A stretch of DNA of 64,000 bases from Methylobacter sp. S3L5C (lineage in GTDB: Bacteria; Pseudomonadota; Gammaproteobacteria; Methylococcales; Methylomonadaceae): positions 2,542,001-2,606,000 of the forward strand of contig NZ_CP076024.1 in assembly GCF_022788635.1 (NCBI RefSeq), given 5' to 3'. Below the pieces are notes generated by a model. It did not search any database. It saw only the letters and a program-made list of their open reading frames with translations, and was not told the DNA's origin. Both the position numbers and the translations under genes were made by a program. Positions 35,115 to 44,930 of the stretch are shown piece by piece; the stretch's first letter is position 1; every line of letters starts with the position of its first letter.

Positions 35115-35478
35115 CTATGTATAGATATGTTTCATTTCGACTTGTACCCCTTGCGCTACTTAACATTGCTGGTAGCGCTCTATACATAGTTACAGTGCCT
35201 GATCAACCATCATCTGGGGGATTTAGCAGTACATTTTTGTGTCGGATTTATGGAATTACCCCATTTCCTTTTCCTTCACCGCGAAGTTGGCCAACGACTG
35301 AATGAAAGTGAGAAGAATTTATACAATTTCCTGAGTCTGGTGGATTTCCCACTTCAGAACACCAGCGAAACTATGTAAAGCTAATAGGTTTAAATTTTGC
35401 TGTAAACCAATGAAATAGCGCTTCGCAGCATGTAACCATCTACACACTATACATAGTTGACTACTATACTATACATAG
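35115..35478. repeat. Four CTATACATAG-type decamers
   Basis: In the gene-free stretch 34851-35485, the decamer CTATACATAG occurs at 35180-35189, 35447-35456 and 35469-35478, and its complement at 35115-35124. The last copy lies about 8 bases before the IS91 terminus. No gene is visible in this stretch; open frames there lack ribosome sites and motifs. A mini-element or regulatory repeat is possible. Confidence 0.35.
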
Positions 35479-35617
35479 GGGTCGCTGTACTAAACCGCTA
35501 ACGCGGTAGTTGCGGGCTTCTGGTTCTCACTAAGAGATTTACAAAATACTCCACTCGGAGAATGATAACGGTGCTGCTTACAGCATTTCATTCACCCTCC
35601 CGATCAGGAGATTTGCC

Positions 35618-36496
35618 ATGACTCATTTACGTCAGCGGATGATCGAAGACATGGGTATCCGCAACCTTGCCGATAATACCCAATCGGCCTACCTGCAACA
35701 GATTCTCTCTTACGCAGAACATTTTCACTGCTCGCCAGAAAAACTCGGCCCGGAAGCGGTTCGCACCTACCAGCTCTATTTGACGAATACCCGCAGGCTG
35801 TCGCCGAGCAGTATCAGTGTCGCCACCGGCGCATTGCGATTTTTGTACAAAATCACCCTAAAGCGCGACTGGGCAGTCAATGAAATTCCGATACCCAAGC
35901 GGCCCTTCAAGCTCCCGGTGATTCTCAGTCGTGAGGAAGTCATGCACTTCCTCGGTTCGATCGACAGCCTCAAGCATCGAACAATTCTCATGACGGCTTA
36001 CGCAGCTGGATTGCGGGTCTCCGAAGCGATCCATCTCAAGGTTACCGACATCGACAGCCAACGCATGACGCTACGTGTTGATCAAGGTAAAGGGCGTAAG
36101 GATCGCTACGTTATGCTCTCGCCGCGCTTGCTCGAGGTGTTGCGGGCCTACTGGAAAGCCCTGCGTCCGGCGCTGTGGTTATTTCCGGGTGATCTGATTG
36201 GTCAGCCTATTACCCGGAATGCCGTCGAATTGGCCTGCCAGAAAGCCCACCGTGCTTCAGGAATAGCCAAGCCTATTACTCCGCACTCGCTAAGGCATGC
36301 GTTTGCCACGCACTTACTGGAATCCGGCACCGATATACGTACCATTCAACTGCTGTTGGGTCATCGCAGTCTGGCCACCACCTCGCGTTACCTGAAGGTT
36401 GCCACCACTACCGTGTGTGCTACCGCCAGTCCCTTTGACTGCTTACCGCAGGTTACAGGCCCTGCGGTAACCTCTGTGTCACCCGCTTATTTCTGA
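35618..36496 (+). CDS. Tyrosine recombinase of the IS91 element
   Basis: A 292-aa phage-integrase-family protein. An N-terminal SAM-like core-binding domain is followed by the catalytic domain with Arg in AAGLRVSEAIHL, His-x-x-Arg in TPHSLRHAFATHL, His in LLGHRSLATTSRY and the nucleophile Tyr in that last segment. AGGAG lies 7 bases before the ATG. Coupled to the transposase gene 11 bases downstream. In such elements the recombinase may resolve intermediates. Confidence 0.9.
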   Translation: MTHLRQRMIEDMGIRNLADNTQSAYLQQILSYAEHFHCSPEKLGPEAVRTYQLYLTNTRRLSPSSISVATGALRFLYKITLKRDWAVNEIPIPKRPFKLPVILSREEVMHFLGSIDSLKHRTILMTAYAAGLRVSEAIHLKVTDIDSQRMTLRVDQGKGRKDRYVMLSPRLLEVLRAYWKALRPALWLFPGDLIGQPITRNAVELACQKAHRASGIAKPITPHSLRHAFATHLLESGTDIRTIQLLLGHRSLATTSRYLKVATTTVCATASPFDCLPQVTGPAVTSVSPAYF

Positions 36497-36507
36497 TGAG
36501 GTGAGTA

Positions 36508-37704
36508 ATGGGTACCTCCGGACTCGAGGTAGCGGATATCTTTCGCCAGGCCGGCCCTGCCTATCGCCAGCAATACACGGAGTCTCTCAGTCGTGGGCAA
36601 CGCTGTGTGATGAGTGCGATCGAGCGTTGCCGCACCGCCGCTCTCGGCGGCCATGTTGAGCAGTGCGATAGCTGCGGCCATCAGCGTATTGCCTACAACA
36701 GTTGCCGTAATCGGCACTGTCCTAAATGCCAGTCACTGGTCCGCATGCAATGGCTGGAAGATCGCCAGGCCGACCTCCTGCCCGTTGACTACTTCCACGT
36801 TGTCTTTACGCTGCCCGAGGTCATCGCCGCGATTGCGTACCAGAATAAAGCCGTGGTCTACGATATCTTGTTTCACGCCACCGCCGATACTTTGCGCACG
36901 ATCGCGGCTACTCCCAAGCACTTGGGCGCGGAAATCGGCTTCATCGCGCTACTGCATACTTGGGGTCAGAATTTGCAGCATCACCCGCATTTGCATTGTG
37001 TCGTTCCGGGCGGTGGCTTAAGTGCCGATGGTGAGCGCTGGATCGCCTGTCGTCCTGGCTTCTTCTTACCAGTGCGCGTACTTTCACGACTATTTCGCCG
37101 ATTGTTTCTGGAGCAATTGCAGGCTGCTTTTGATGCCGGGCAGTTGCACTTTTTTAACGCACTTGAAGCGCTGCAGAATCCCGATACCTTTGCCCGGCAT
37201 CTGACTCCGGTACGACAGGTCAAGTGGGTAGTTTACGCCAAGCCACCGTTTGGTGGCCCTCAGCACGTCCTCGCGTATCTTGGTCGCTATACGCATCGAG
37301 TAGCCATTGCCAATCATCGTTTGATCGATTACATCGATGGGAAGATCCGCTTTCACTGGAAGGATTATCGACATGACTCGCGCCAGAAGGTGATGTCTCT
37401 GGATGCCAATGAGTTCATTCGTCGCTTCCTGCTGCATGTACTGCCCAGCGGGTTTCAGCGGATCCGGCATTACGGCCTTCTTGCCAATCGCTATCGGGCG
37501 GTTAAGCTGGCTCGCTGCCGACAGTTGCTCAACGCCCAGGCTCCCGCTATCAAACTCTCCGATACCGCGTTAGACTATCGCGATCGGTACCAACAACTCA
37601 CCGGTAAATCGCTACGTGATTGTCCGAAGTGTGGCCATGGACACATGATTTGTATCGAAACCTTCCTGCCGGGAACCCTGCCACGCGGACCTCCAGGAGC
37701 GTAG
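36508..37704 (+). CDS. IS91-family Y2 rolling-circle transposase
   Basis: A 398-aa protein. The N-terminal zinc-binding segment is CDSCGHQRIAYNSCRNRHCPKC. The HUH metal-binding motif is at His161-x-His163 (HHPHLHCVV). The catalytic tyrosine pair is Tyr257 and Tyr261 (AYLGRYTHRV). It nicks and moves the element by one-ended rolling-circle transposition, which can carry neighbouring DNA. Intact. Confidence 0.95.
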   Translation: MGTSGLEVADIFRQAGPAYRQQYTESLSRGQRCVMSAIERCRTAALGGHVEQCDSCGHQRIAYNSCRNRHCPKCQSLVRMQWLEDRQADLLPVDYFHVVFTLPEVIAAIAYQNKAVVYDILFHATADTLRTIAATPKHLGAEIGFIALLHTWGQNLQHHPHLHCVVPGGGLSADGERWIACRPGFFLPVRVLSRLFRRLFLEQLQAAFDAGQLHFFNALEALQNPDTFARHLTPVRQVKWVVYAKPPFGGPQHVLAYLGRYTHRVAIANHRLIDYIDGKIRFHWKDYRHDSRQKVMSLDANEFIRRFLLHVLPSGFQRIRHYGLLANRYRAVKLARCRQLLNAQAPAIKLSDTALDYRDRYQQLTGKSLRDCPKCGHGHMICIETFLPGTLPRGPPGA

Positions 37705-38090
37705 TCATGATAGCTCTCTTAATAATGTTGCTGAACGTTTCCGGAATAAGCAAGCGGAACGGTAGACTTGCTTTGGTCAGCGCAGGCAAAGTCTGCGCTA
37801 ATACGCTTATATCGAGGTTGTTTTTCCCATTAAATTACGAATTACGGCTGTTCAATATCCGGATACCCTGCCAGAAATTAATGCGCAAACGTTGGCTGTA
37901 TGCTTTTTTCCTCTGCCAGCAGTCCACCTCCATGATACAGCTCTGATTCAATTCCCATAGCACCACGGCCAGTGCAGCGGTTCAGTACACACAGCGGTCA
38001 TACGGATATGAATTTAGGCTTCCCTAAACCGGACATTCGTGGCGAATTGCAGTTCGGAAATAATACACCTTATCAATAAGTGTCGGAGCT

Positions 38091-39608
38091 TAATACTGCT
38101 ACCGCAAATATAAAAAACAAAGTCAGAGGCTTAAACATGCCTCGTTTCTTGGCACCATCAGCAAAGGAAAGGGTTTTGGTCGGCGTTTGACTGCTCTTGG
38201 CTGGCTCTTACGTTTTTGTTTTCCAATGGCCGTTGATGCCATCGCTTTTAATAATTCACGCAAGGCGCTTATGAGTTGGTTCCCTGTCAAGCCTACCATC
38301 TGCTTGGCGGCTTGAATGACCAGTTGCACTGCTGACCTGAAACTCAGTTGGCGGGGTATCTTCTCATGCAGGCTGGCTGCCTGTGCCAAATTGCCACGAA
38401 TGATGTTGTATGCCAATAAGTGGATAGCTATCTCCTTGCTTACCATGTCAGGTTTTTTGCACCGTAATATTTCCATGCCCATATTGGTTTTGATGGAACG
38501 AAAATCCAGCTCAATTTTCCAGCGCTGCTTATAAAGCATAGCCAGCTCTTGCTTATGAAAGCCCTTTGCATTTAGTAAGGTGGTCAAATAGATTCTGCCG
38601 TTTACCGCAAACTCTCGGACGGTAATCGATTCCGGCAAGTCGCTATAGTCCTGCTTGGACATCCACACCGGTTTCCGTTTGGGTTTCGTCCAGTCAATCA
38701 AATGATCTCTTGCACCCAGGTAGACACCCAAGCTGAAATCTACTTTTTTCCGGGCATGTAGTGGAAATAGCACAGGAATTTCACGAGCCTGCAAGAGCGC
38801 AATAATGGCGAAGGTACAGTAATAGCGGTCCGCCATCAGCAAGTCGCCAACTGACAGGCTGCCAAACAGTTGACTGAGTAACGATGTTTCGCCAGTTCCT
38901 TTGCCTTGATAGGCTCCCAGGCTATAGTCGAGCACGGTTCCTGCAGCCAAAGAAATCAACACAACCATGCGAGCAATCGGAAAGCCCAAACCAGGCTTTT
39001 GACTATCCAGCTGAGGAAAGTCTGCCTGATTCTCTGGTGTATCTGGCATTTGCACCGTTGCTCCATCAGTAAGGACAACGTTATAACCCTTCCATCGCCA
39101 CGCGGCCAGAGACTGGTTATGAAGACGCAAACCAGCAGCTGTGGTGGCTGCTCTGAGTTCCTTTAGTGGTAAGCGTTGTCGGGCTTTACAGTAAGGTCCC
39201 GTGTTAACCGTATTGGCTGATTGTCCATCGACGATACGATCAATCAATACGCCTGCCACTGCCTGTTTACAGGAACCGTCATCACTTAATACTTGGAAAA
39301 TGAAAGCTTTAAGCGTGACTAAGGGCAAGAACACCGAGGAGCGTTTATGCGGGGTATTGGCGATAATGTTGGTAATGCTGTCGGCTGAAAAAAATCCTCA
39401 ACACCTAGTCCTTGGGATTGCAAAAATGACTTTTTGAAGCGGTCAATTTGCTGCTGAATACGGTTTTTTTTAATAGCTGGCATGGTTAAGTTATTGATCA
39501 GACTTTGTAATACTCAAAATTCTACCAGAATAGTGCTTGATCTTTATCTTATTATTTGCGTATCTAACTGTAACTTATAGATTAATTACATTTGCGGTAG
39601 CAGTATTA
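38091..39608 (-). mobile_element. IS4-family element, copy 1
   Basis: A 1518-bp element with terminal repeats TAATACTGCTACCGCAAAT. An equally long copy in the opposite orientation lies at 53759-55276, and the two encode identical proteins. No target duplication is seen at either copy. Confidence 0.9.
38123..39483 (-). CDS. IS4-family transposase (copy 1), two frames
   Basis: ATG at 39483 starts [20 protein letters not shown] and reads to a run of seven T on the coding strand (39388-39394). A minus-one slip there continues into the long catalytic frame with [13 protein letters not shown]. Catalytic residues are Asp in [11 protein letters not shown], Asp in LMADRYYC and the YREK signature in [16 protein letters not shown]. 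Both copies share the same T7, so programmed frameshifting is more likely than decay; internal initiation at the GTG at 39334 is an alternative. Confidence 0.85.
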
Positions 39609-39708
39609 GCATCTGACGCTATAAGATCGGTAACTCAACATTCAATATCAGTTGACTTCCAACCCCCCACCAATAGAAACAATACCAAAAAAAATAGAAC
39701 AAACGTAC

Positions 39709-39971
39709 TTGAAAGTAACCAGTAAACGACAACTCATTTCAGTCATGCTTATGGCTCTGGCGCTAGCATCCCCGATGACCATTGCGGCACTAGGAGCACC
39801 AGTACAGGATCCTGTTTCGTGGCTATTCGTTAAAGAGGCAGGCGGTGGGACACTAACAACTAACAGGGCCTGATGACAATCTCACCCTGACACTGGCGCA
39901 TTGACGTCACCGCATTCACCGATCGCCCGATCCACTTCGACATGATCGAAAATTCAATACGATTCCTATAA
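39709..39971 (+). pseudogene. Remnant of a small secreted protein gene
   Basis: A TTG or ATG start gives MKVTSKRQLISVMLMALALA, a signal peptide, then APVQDPVSWLFVKEAGGG. After a frame change the sequence reads PDDNLTLTL, and after another VTAFTDRPIHFD, ending at 39971. The order DDxLTLTL then FTDRP matches a family of secreted proteins I know only by this pattern. Two frameshifts make it a pseudogene. The IS4 end lies 100 bases upstream. Confidence 0.5.
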
Positions 39972-40026
39972 GAAATTAGTTTACTATGTTACACAAATTG
40001 GATGTTTAAAAAGCTTAAAGAAAAAT

Positions 40027-41238
40027 ATGAACTTTTACCCTTACCTGTCTCCAGTGTTTCAAAGTTCTATTGCACGATGTTTGATAATGCTCGCTTTATG
40101 CGGTCTGCAAGGATGCCTTTCACCGATGGCACTGGATCATGCCGTCATCGAATACGACAAGACAACTGCCGATATTTTGTCAAAATTGATACTGTTAAAC
40201 ATTGCGCGTTCCCACCAGCATCAACCCATGCATTTCACTGGCGTATCCAATATTGCGGCGACCTTTAATTTCCAATTGAACGCGGGCGCAACGCCTGCTT
40301 TTACTGGCGAGAATGGTTCGTTATTAACGCCGGTGTTTGGTGGCACGATATCCGAGAATCCGACTATCAGTATTGTTCCGGTCGAAGGTGAGGAATTCAC
40401 CCGTCGAATGTTGACGCCGTTTCAGGAAAACAAACTGACCATGCTACTGCGACAGGGCGCTGATGTGGATTTGATTCTGCGCCTTGTTGCAGGCGAGTTC
40501 CGAATTAACGGCGGAAAGCAACAAGGCATTTATTATAACAAGCCTAACGATGCCAAAGGCTATCGGATGTTCCGGCAAGCCGTACTCCATATGTCGTCGA
40601 TCCAGGATAGAAACAAGCTGTTTGTCGAGCCACTTATGTTCGAGCAGCACTGGACTTTGCCGGCTGCATCATTAACGGCGGAACAAATGGCCGCGTTGCA
40701 AAAAGACTTTAAAATTGACTACCTGGCCCAAAGTAAGCAAGTCACGCTGAGCAAGCGAGTAACCGGGCGTATTGTTATAACTAATTACGATCCGGCAACT
40801 CTGAGCAATGACGAGCGTATTCGTTTGCAGGAAGAAGCCGATCAAGGTGCTGGCAATGATGTTATGGTGGATATTCGACCCGAATATCCGGGTGGAGAGT
40901 GGCCAATACACGGTATTTTCCGCTTGCGCAGTTTTCATAATATACTGAATTTTATTGGTCAGTCTATCGGCGACAATCCGGAATACGATGTTGCTAAATA
41001 TCTGCAAACTTCTGATGTCAGCCAGAACCCGGTAAACACACTGGCTATGCTGATCAGTGATGACAAACCAGGTAATGGCGATATCAGCGTCCAGTATGGC
41101 GATTGGTATTACGCAATAAAGCCGGACGAAGGTTATCCTTGGAATCGCGAAGCCTTTCGGTTGTTATGCCAACTTTTTCAAATGACCATGACCGATCTGG
41201 CTCGGCAAGGCGCACCAGAAATTACTATTTCTAAATAA
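40027..41238 (+). CDS. Conserved hypothetical lipoprotein
   Basis: A 403-aa protein. A lipoprotein signal ends in the lipobox LQGC at residue 30, so it is probably anchored to a membrane facing the periplasm. The rest is soluble, with no transmembrane helix and no catalytic motif I recognise. The segment YDKTTADILSKLILLNIARSH near the mature N-terminus may mark a conserved family. CorA follows 12 bases later, so the two may be co-transcribed. Function unknown. Confidence 0.7.
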   Translation: MNFYPYLSPVFQSSIARCLIMLALCGLQGCLSPMALDHAVIEYDKTTADILSKLILLNIARSHQHQPMHFTGVSNIAATFNFQLNAGATPAFTGENGSLLTPVFGGTISENPTISIVPVEGEEFTRRMLTPFQENKLTMLLRQGADVDLILRLVAGEFRINGGKQQGIYYNKPNDAKGYRMFRQAVLHMSSIQDRNKLFVEPLMFEQHWTLPAASLTAEQMAALQKDFKIDYLAQSKQVTLSKRVTGRIVITNYDPATLSNDERIRLQEEADQGAGNDVMVDIRPEYPGGEWPIHGIFRLRSFHNILNFIGQSIGDNPEYDVAKYLQTSDVSQNPVNTLAMLISDDKPGNGDISVQYGDWYYAIKPDEGYPWNREAFRLLCQLFQMTMTDLARQGAPEITISK

Positions 41239-41250
41239 TAGGAAGCCATT

Positions 41251-42240
41251 TTGACAAAAATAATCGATAACCGCATGATCATGAAATGCGTAGCCTATCA
41301 AAATGGCGTCAGTATCGGCGATGTGACAATCGAGGATATCAGTGAAGTGCTTAAGCAGGAAAACACCTTCATCTGGCTAGGTTTGCTTGAGGCCAATAGT
41401 GAACTGTTGGCCCAAATACAGGAGGAATTTGGTTTGCATGACTTGGCTATCGAAGATGCTTGCTCGGCGCATCAGCGTCCGAAGGTTGATGAATTTGGCG
41501 AGTCGTTGTTTATCGTGTTGCATACCGCAGATCTTGCAGGAGAACAGGTTAAGTTCGGGGAAACTCATATTTTTCTCGGTCCACGTTTTTTGGTGACGAT
41601 CAGGCACGGCTATTCATGCAGTCACAGCAAAATTAGAGAGCGCTGTGAAGCCATGCCTAAGCAACTGGCCAAAGGGCCAGGATTTGCCTTGTATTCAATT
41701 ATGGATTTTATCGTTGATAACTATATGCCGGTTATTGATGGTTTGCAGGCGCGTTTTGATAGCTTGGAGTCGGCAATTTTTAAATATCAACCCAGCCGGC
41801 AAACCATGGAGGACCTTTACGAACTGAAGCGCGAATTGATGTTACTGGAAGGAGCTATTACACCGGTGATAGATATCTGCAATGAGTTGATGCGTTTGCA
41901 TAATGAGTTTATTCCCAAGGACGTGCGGGTCTATTTTCGCGATATTGTGGATCACATCAAACGTATAGATCAGAAGATTCATGGTATGCGAGAAATGTTG
42001 GTAGCGGCAATGCAGGTGCATTTGACATTTGAAACGGTTCGGCAGAACGAAGTTGTCAAACGATTGGCCGGTTGGGGAGCGATCTTGGCAATACCCACCA
42101 TGGTTTTCAGTTGGTACGGTATGAACTTCAGATACATGCCTGAGTTGGATTGGCAATACAGTTATCCGGTGGTAGTGGTCGGCGTCGTTTTGGGCAGTCT
42201 TTTTCTGTATTGGCGGCTGAAAAAATCTGACTGGCTGTAA
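41251..42240 (+). CDS. corA: CorA-type divalent cation transporter
   Basis: A 329-aa protein. A long cytoplasmic N-terminal domain is followed by two C-terminal membrane helices, the first ending in the selectivity motif YGMNF. The family moves Mg2+ (also Co2+, Ni2+) as a pentamer in the inner membrane. The TTG start has AGGAAG five bases upstream; an ATG eight codons on lacks one. No regulatory RNA is recognised before it. Confidence 0.92.
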   Translation: MTKIIDNRMIMKCVAYQNGVSIGDVTIEDISEVLKQENTFIWLGLLEANSELLAQIQEEFGLHDLAIEDACSAHQRPKVDEFGESLFIVLHTADLAGEQVKFGETHIFLGPRFLVTIRHGYSCSHSKIRERCEAMPKQLAKGPGFALYSIMDFIVDNYMPVIDGLQARFDSLESAIFKYQPSRQTMEDLYELKRELMLLEGAITPVIDICNELMRLHNEFIPKDVRVYFRDIVDHIKRIDQKIHGMREMLVAAMQVHLTFETVRQNEVVKRLAGWGAILAIPTMVFSWYGMNFRYMPELDWQYSYPVVVVGVVLGSLFLYWRLKKSDWL

Positions 42241-42727
42241 GGCAAAATAAAAACATGAATAATCAATGCCTACAGCTTGAAGTGATGCCTTTGCTGGCAT
42301 AACTGCGTAGCCACGTTAGCGGTAAGCGCCTTTTTTCGCACTGGTTGGTTTTATGCCGCTTAATCCCACTCTGTAGTAAATTTAAATATTAATGAAAAAA
42401 GGATAACGTATCAATTCAATTTAATCTTATCTCCTGAACCGCTGCCTGTGGCTGTTTTGTTGGTCATACTGGTTGTTTTATAGTCTAACGGTTGATGTGG
42501 GCGCTGTAATTATATCTTACGAAATAGTCAGTCTTTGAAGTTTAGTTTTTTGAACCCCTCTAAAATCCTTTCGTTTGCTTTCGCTTATTTTCTGACTCTC
42601 AATTTAAATTCAGTATAGTTTAAATCATTGCCCTGATTTGTGGGTTCGTTATAATCAAAATTGCCGTGCAAAAGCTAGTTTAGTGTTACTGGTTTCCAAG
42701 TAATGCTTGGGAACCAAATCCGAAATA
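42241..42727. other. Gap after corA with a terminal hairpin
   Basis: I see no gene here. A hairpin at 42691-42715 (GGTTTCCAAG-TAATG-CTTGGGAACC) lies just past the stop of the chemoreceptor gene on the minus strand and may end its mRNA. No T-run follows it. Confidence 0.45.
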
Positions 42728-43026
42728 TTATCTGATACGAAATCTACCTACTAAAGATTGCAATTGTCGTGCTTGATCCTCTAATGATTGTGCAGTCGCT
42801 GCAGATTGCTCTGCTAAAGAAGCATTCTGCTGAGTAGCGTTATCCATTTGCAACATCGCTATATTAAGTTGATCTATGCCAGTACTTTGCTCAGAAGATG
42901 CAGAAGATATTTGAGATACCAAATCTGTAACTAAAGTTACGGCATTAGATATTTCAATCATGGTTTTTCCGGCTATATCGACTTGATTGCTGCCGCTTTT
43001 AGTTGTCATTACTGAATTGTTAATTA

Positions 43027-44930
43027 GTGTTTGAACGGTAATAAATTATTTAATACAAAACAATAAGTTGCGATAAAATAGGCTATTGAAAATCAAATAA
43101 CAGCCTATTGGCGTATAAAATGCTGAATTTAAGTAACTTGCTGATAATTATGATTATTATTTTCATCGAAAAGGGCTTGGCAAAAGCTACCTCCCGGATA
43201 AGCGCCTCAGCTTTCAAATTCTCGTTGGAAAACTCCCGATGAGAAAGGTATTTTCTCCACAAATGAGCATCGGTCAACGCGATATTGCTGATATCAAAAT
43301 AGATGTTTCCTCCCGTGATGACATTCCGATCATCTTGCTGGGCTTGCAACACATTTATACGACTCAGCCATTAAGGGATGCTGTTTTTAAAATACTGGAG
43401 GATGTGGTGCCTACTAAAATTGACGCCGAAGTGACAAAAATCGTTGCCATCGACAAAGGCCGCCCCGGTATGAATCAATGGTCGATTTTGGTGTTAGGAT
43501 CGCTACGCGTAGGACTGAATACAGACTATGATCGCATTCTGGAGTTGGCCAATCAGCATAACACCCTACGTGAAATGCTCGGTCTTGGTTGCTTTGATGC
43601 CGACAAACGCTATCGCCTGCAAACCTTGAAAGACAATCTCAAGCTGTTTACGCCAGCGATCATGGCGCGTATTAGTACTGAAGTTATTCGAGCCGGCTAT
43701 CAATTACTGGATCTGGATATTCATGCGCTGATCAGAGGCCGTTGCGATTCTTTTGTGTTAAAAACCAACGTGCATTTTCCAACCGATATCAGTTTACTGC
43801 ATGATGCGATCCGGATTCTGATTCGGACGTGCGTCAAATGGAGCTTGCAACATGCCTTGCCTGAATGGCGATTGCATAAGCACAACCTGTCTAAATTTAA
43901 AAGGCGGTATCGCACGCTGCAAAAACTCAAACATTCCACGTCAAAAAATGACGCTATCAAGGCCGCCAAAGCACTTGAGATCAAACAGGCCTACCAGGAC
44001 TATATTGATTTGGCAGGGTTTTATCTTGAGCGCACTAAAGCCAGTATGTTGACGTTAAAAAATCACTTTCACATACCAGAAGTGTTGCTTACCGATCTGA
44101 GCACTTTTAGCCTGCATGCCGAACGTCAAATCGAGCAGATTAGACGTCGCGCTATTCAAGGAGAAACCATTCCCCATGATGAAAAAGTCTTTTCCCTGTT
44201 CCAGACCCACACCGAATGGATCAGCAAAGGCAAAGCCGGAGTCCCGGTTGAACTGGGCTTGCGGGTCTGTATCATGGAAGACCATCAGGGCTTTATATTG
44301 CACAGTCAAGTCATGCAAAAGACTACCGACGACAAAGTCGCCGTGCCGATGGTTAAAGCGACTCAAGTAAAATTCCCAAGTTTTAACGCCTGTAGCTTTG
44401 ACAAAGGTTTCCACAGTCCGGCCAATCAAACCGACCTGAAAGCCCTCCTTGAGCAAGTCGTTTTACCCAAAAAAGGCAAGCTATCCAAAGCCGACCAGAA
44501 TCGTGAATACACCGCGGAATTTAAACAGGCAAAAAAGCAACATTCCGCCGTAGAATCGGCTATTAATGCGTTAGAAGTACATGGGCTGGATAAGTGCCTT
44601 GATCATGGCATTGAAGCCTTCGAGCGTTATGTTGGCTTAGCCGTGTTATCGCGTAACATTCAAAAGCTCGGCACAATTAAACGCGACATGGAACGGCTAA
44701 GGCTTGTTAACGAGCAACAAAAACTAGCTGCCTGACGCTTTTTTGAGAACAGCCAACAGGTTATCCACAGGAAAGGTGCGCTTATAATTTGTGATTATTA
44801 GAAATAATTCTGAAAAACTGATGGTAAATCAGAAAATAAGTCGTTTGTTCCACTCCGGAAAGATTTTTCCAAAAAATATTTCCGGATGTTGAGCTGGTTT
44901 TTTTGAAAAGTGGCTTTTTCGTTCAGGCAC
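43027..44930 (+). mobile_element. ISNCY-type insertion sequence with 6-bp duplication
   Basis: The 1904-bp element is flanked by TAATTA at 43021-43026 and 44931-44936. Ends share the pattern GTGxxTGAACG/CGTTCAxxCAC. Removing it with one TAATTA restores the chemoreceptor frame, so it is a precise and probably recent insertion. Confidence 0.88.
43239..44735 (+). CDS. ISNCY-family transposase
   Basis: A 498-aa protein. The N-terminal half has the segment MNQWSILVLGSLRVGLNTDYDRILELANQ, typical of the ISNCY group, followed by a central region with acidic residues likely to be catalytic (VELGLRVCIMEDHQGFIL, FDKGFHSPAN). The C-terminus ends with a helical segment VGLAVLSRNIQKLG shared with related transposases. 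It is intact. The exact DDE residues are not certain to me. Confidence 0.75.
   Translation: MRKVFSPQMSIGQRDIADIKIDVSSRDDIPIILLGLQHIYTTQPLRDAVFKILEDVVPTKIDAEVTKIVAIDKGRPGMNQWSILVLGSLRVGLNTDYDRILELANQHNTLREMLGLGCFDADKRYRLQTLKDNLKLFTPAIMARISTEVIRAGYQLLDLDIHALIRGRCDSFVLKTNVHFPTDISLLHDAIRILIRTCVKWSLQHALPEWRLHKHNLSKFKRRYRTLQKLKHSTSKNDAIKAAKALEIKQAYQDYIDLAGFYLERTKASMLTLKNHFHIPEVLLTDLSTFSLHAERQIEQIRRRAIQGETIPHDEKVFSLFQTHTEWISKGKAGVPVELGLRVCIMEDHQGFILHSQVMQKTTDDKVAVPMVKATQVKFPSFNACSFDKGFHSPANQTDLKALLEQVVLPKKGKLSKADQNREYTAEFKQAKKQHSAVESAINALEVHGLDKCLDHGIEAFERYVGLAVLSRNIQKLGTIKRDMERLRLVNEQQKLAA

Larger units (their letters stand above)
35486..37800 (+). mobile_element. IS91-family element with tyrosine recombinase
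   Basis: The upstream terminus is marked by similarity to the inverted remnant at 33063-33179. Two genes follow: a tyrosine recombinase and a Y2 HUH transposase, the layout of IS91 elements of the ISSod25 kind. The coding part is visibly more GC-rich than its surroundings, a sign of transfer. The downstream end is not certain; a hairpin at 37779-37799 (AGCGCAG/CTGCGCT) may be part of it. From there to 38090 I see no gene. Confidence 0.75.

Noticed and set aside
34944-35305. Two overlapping open frames before the IS91 element
   Set aside because: They overlap each other, lack ribosome sites and contain no recognisable domain; the region looks intergenic.
37705-38090. Gene after the IS91 transposase
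   Set aside because: Open frames lack starts with ribosome sites and motifs; the stretch probably includes the IS91 end and intergenic DNA.
38316-39437. Several plus-strand frames opposite the IS4 transposase
   Set aside because: They reappear identically opposite the second IS4 copy only because the element is duplicated; the catalytic motifs are on the other strand.
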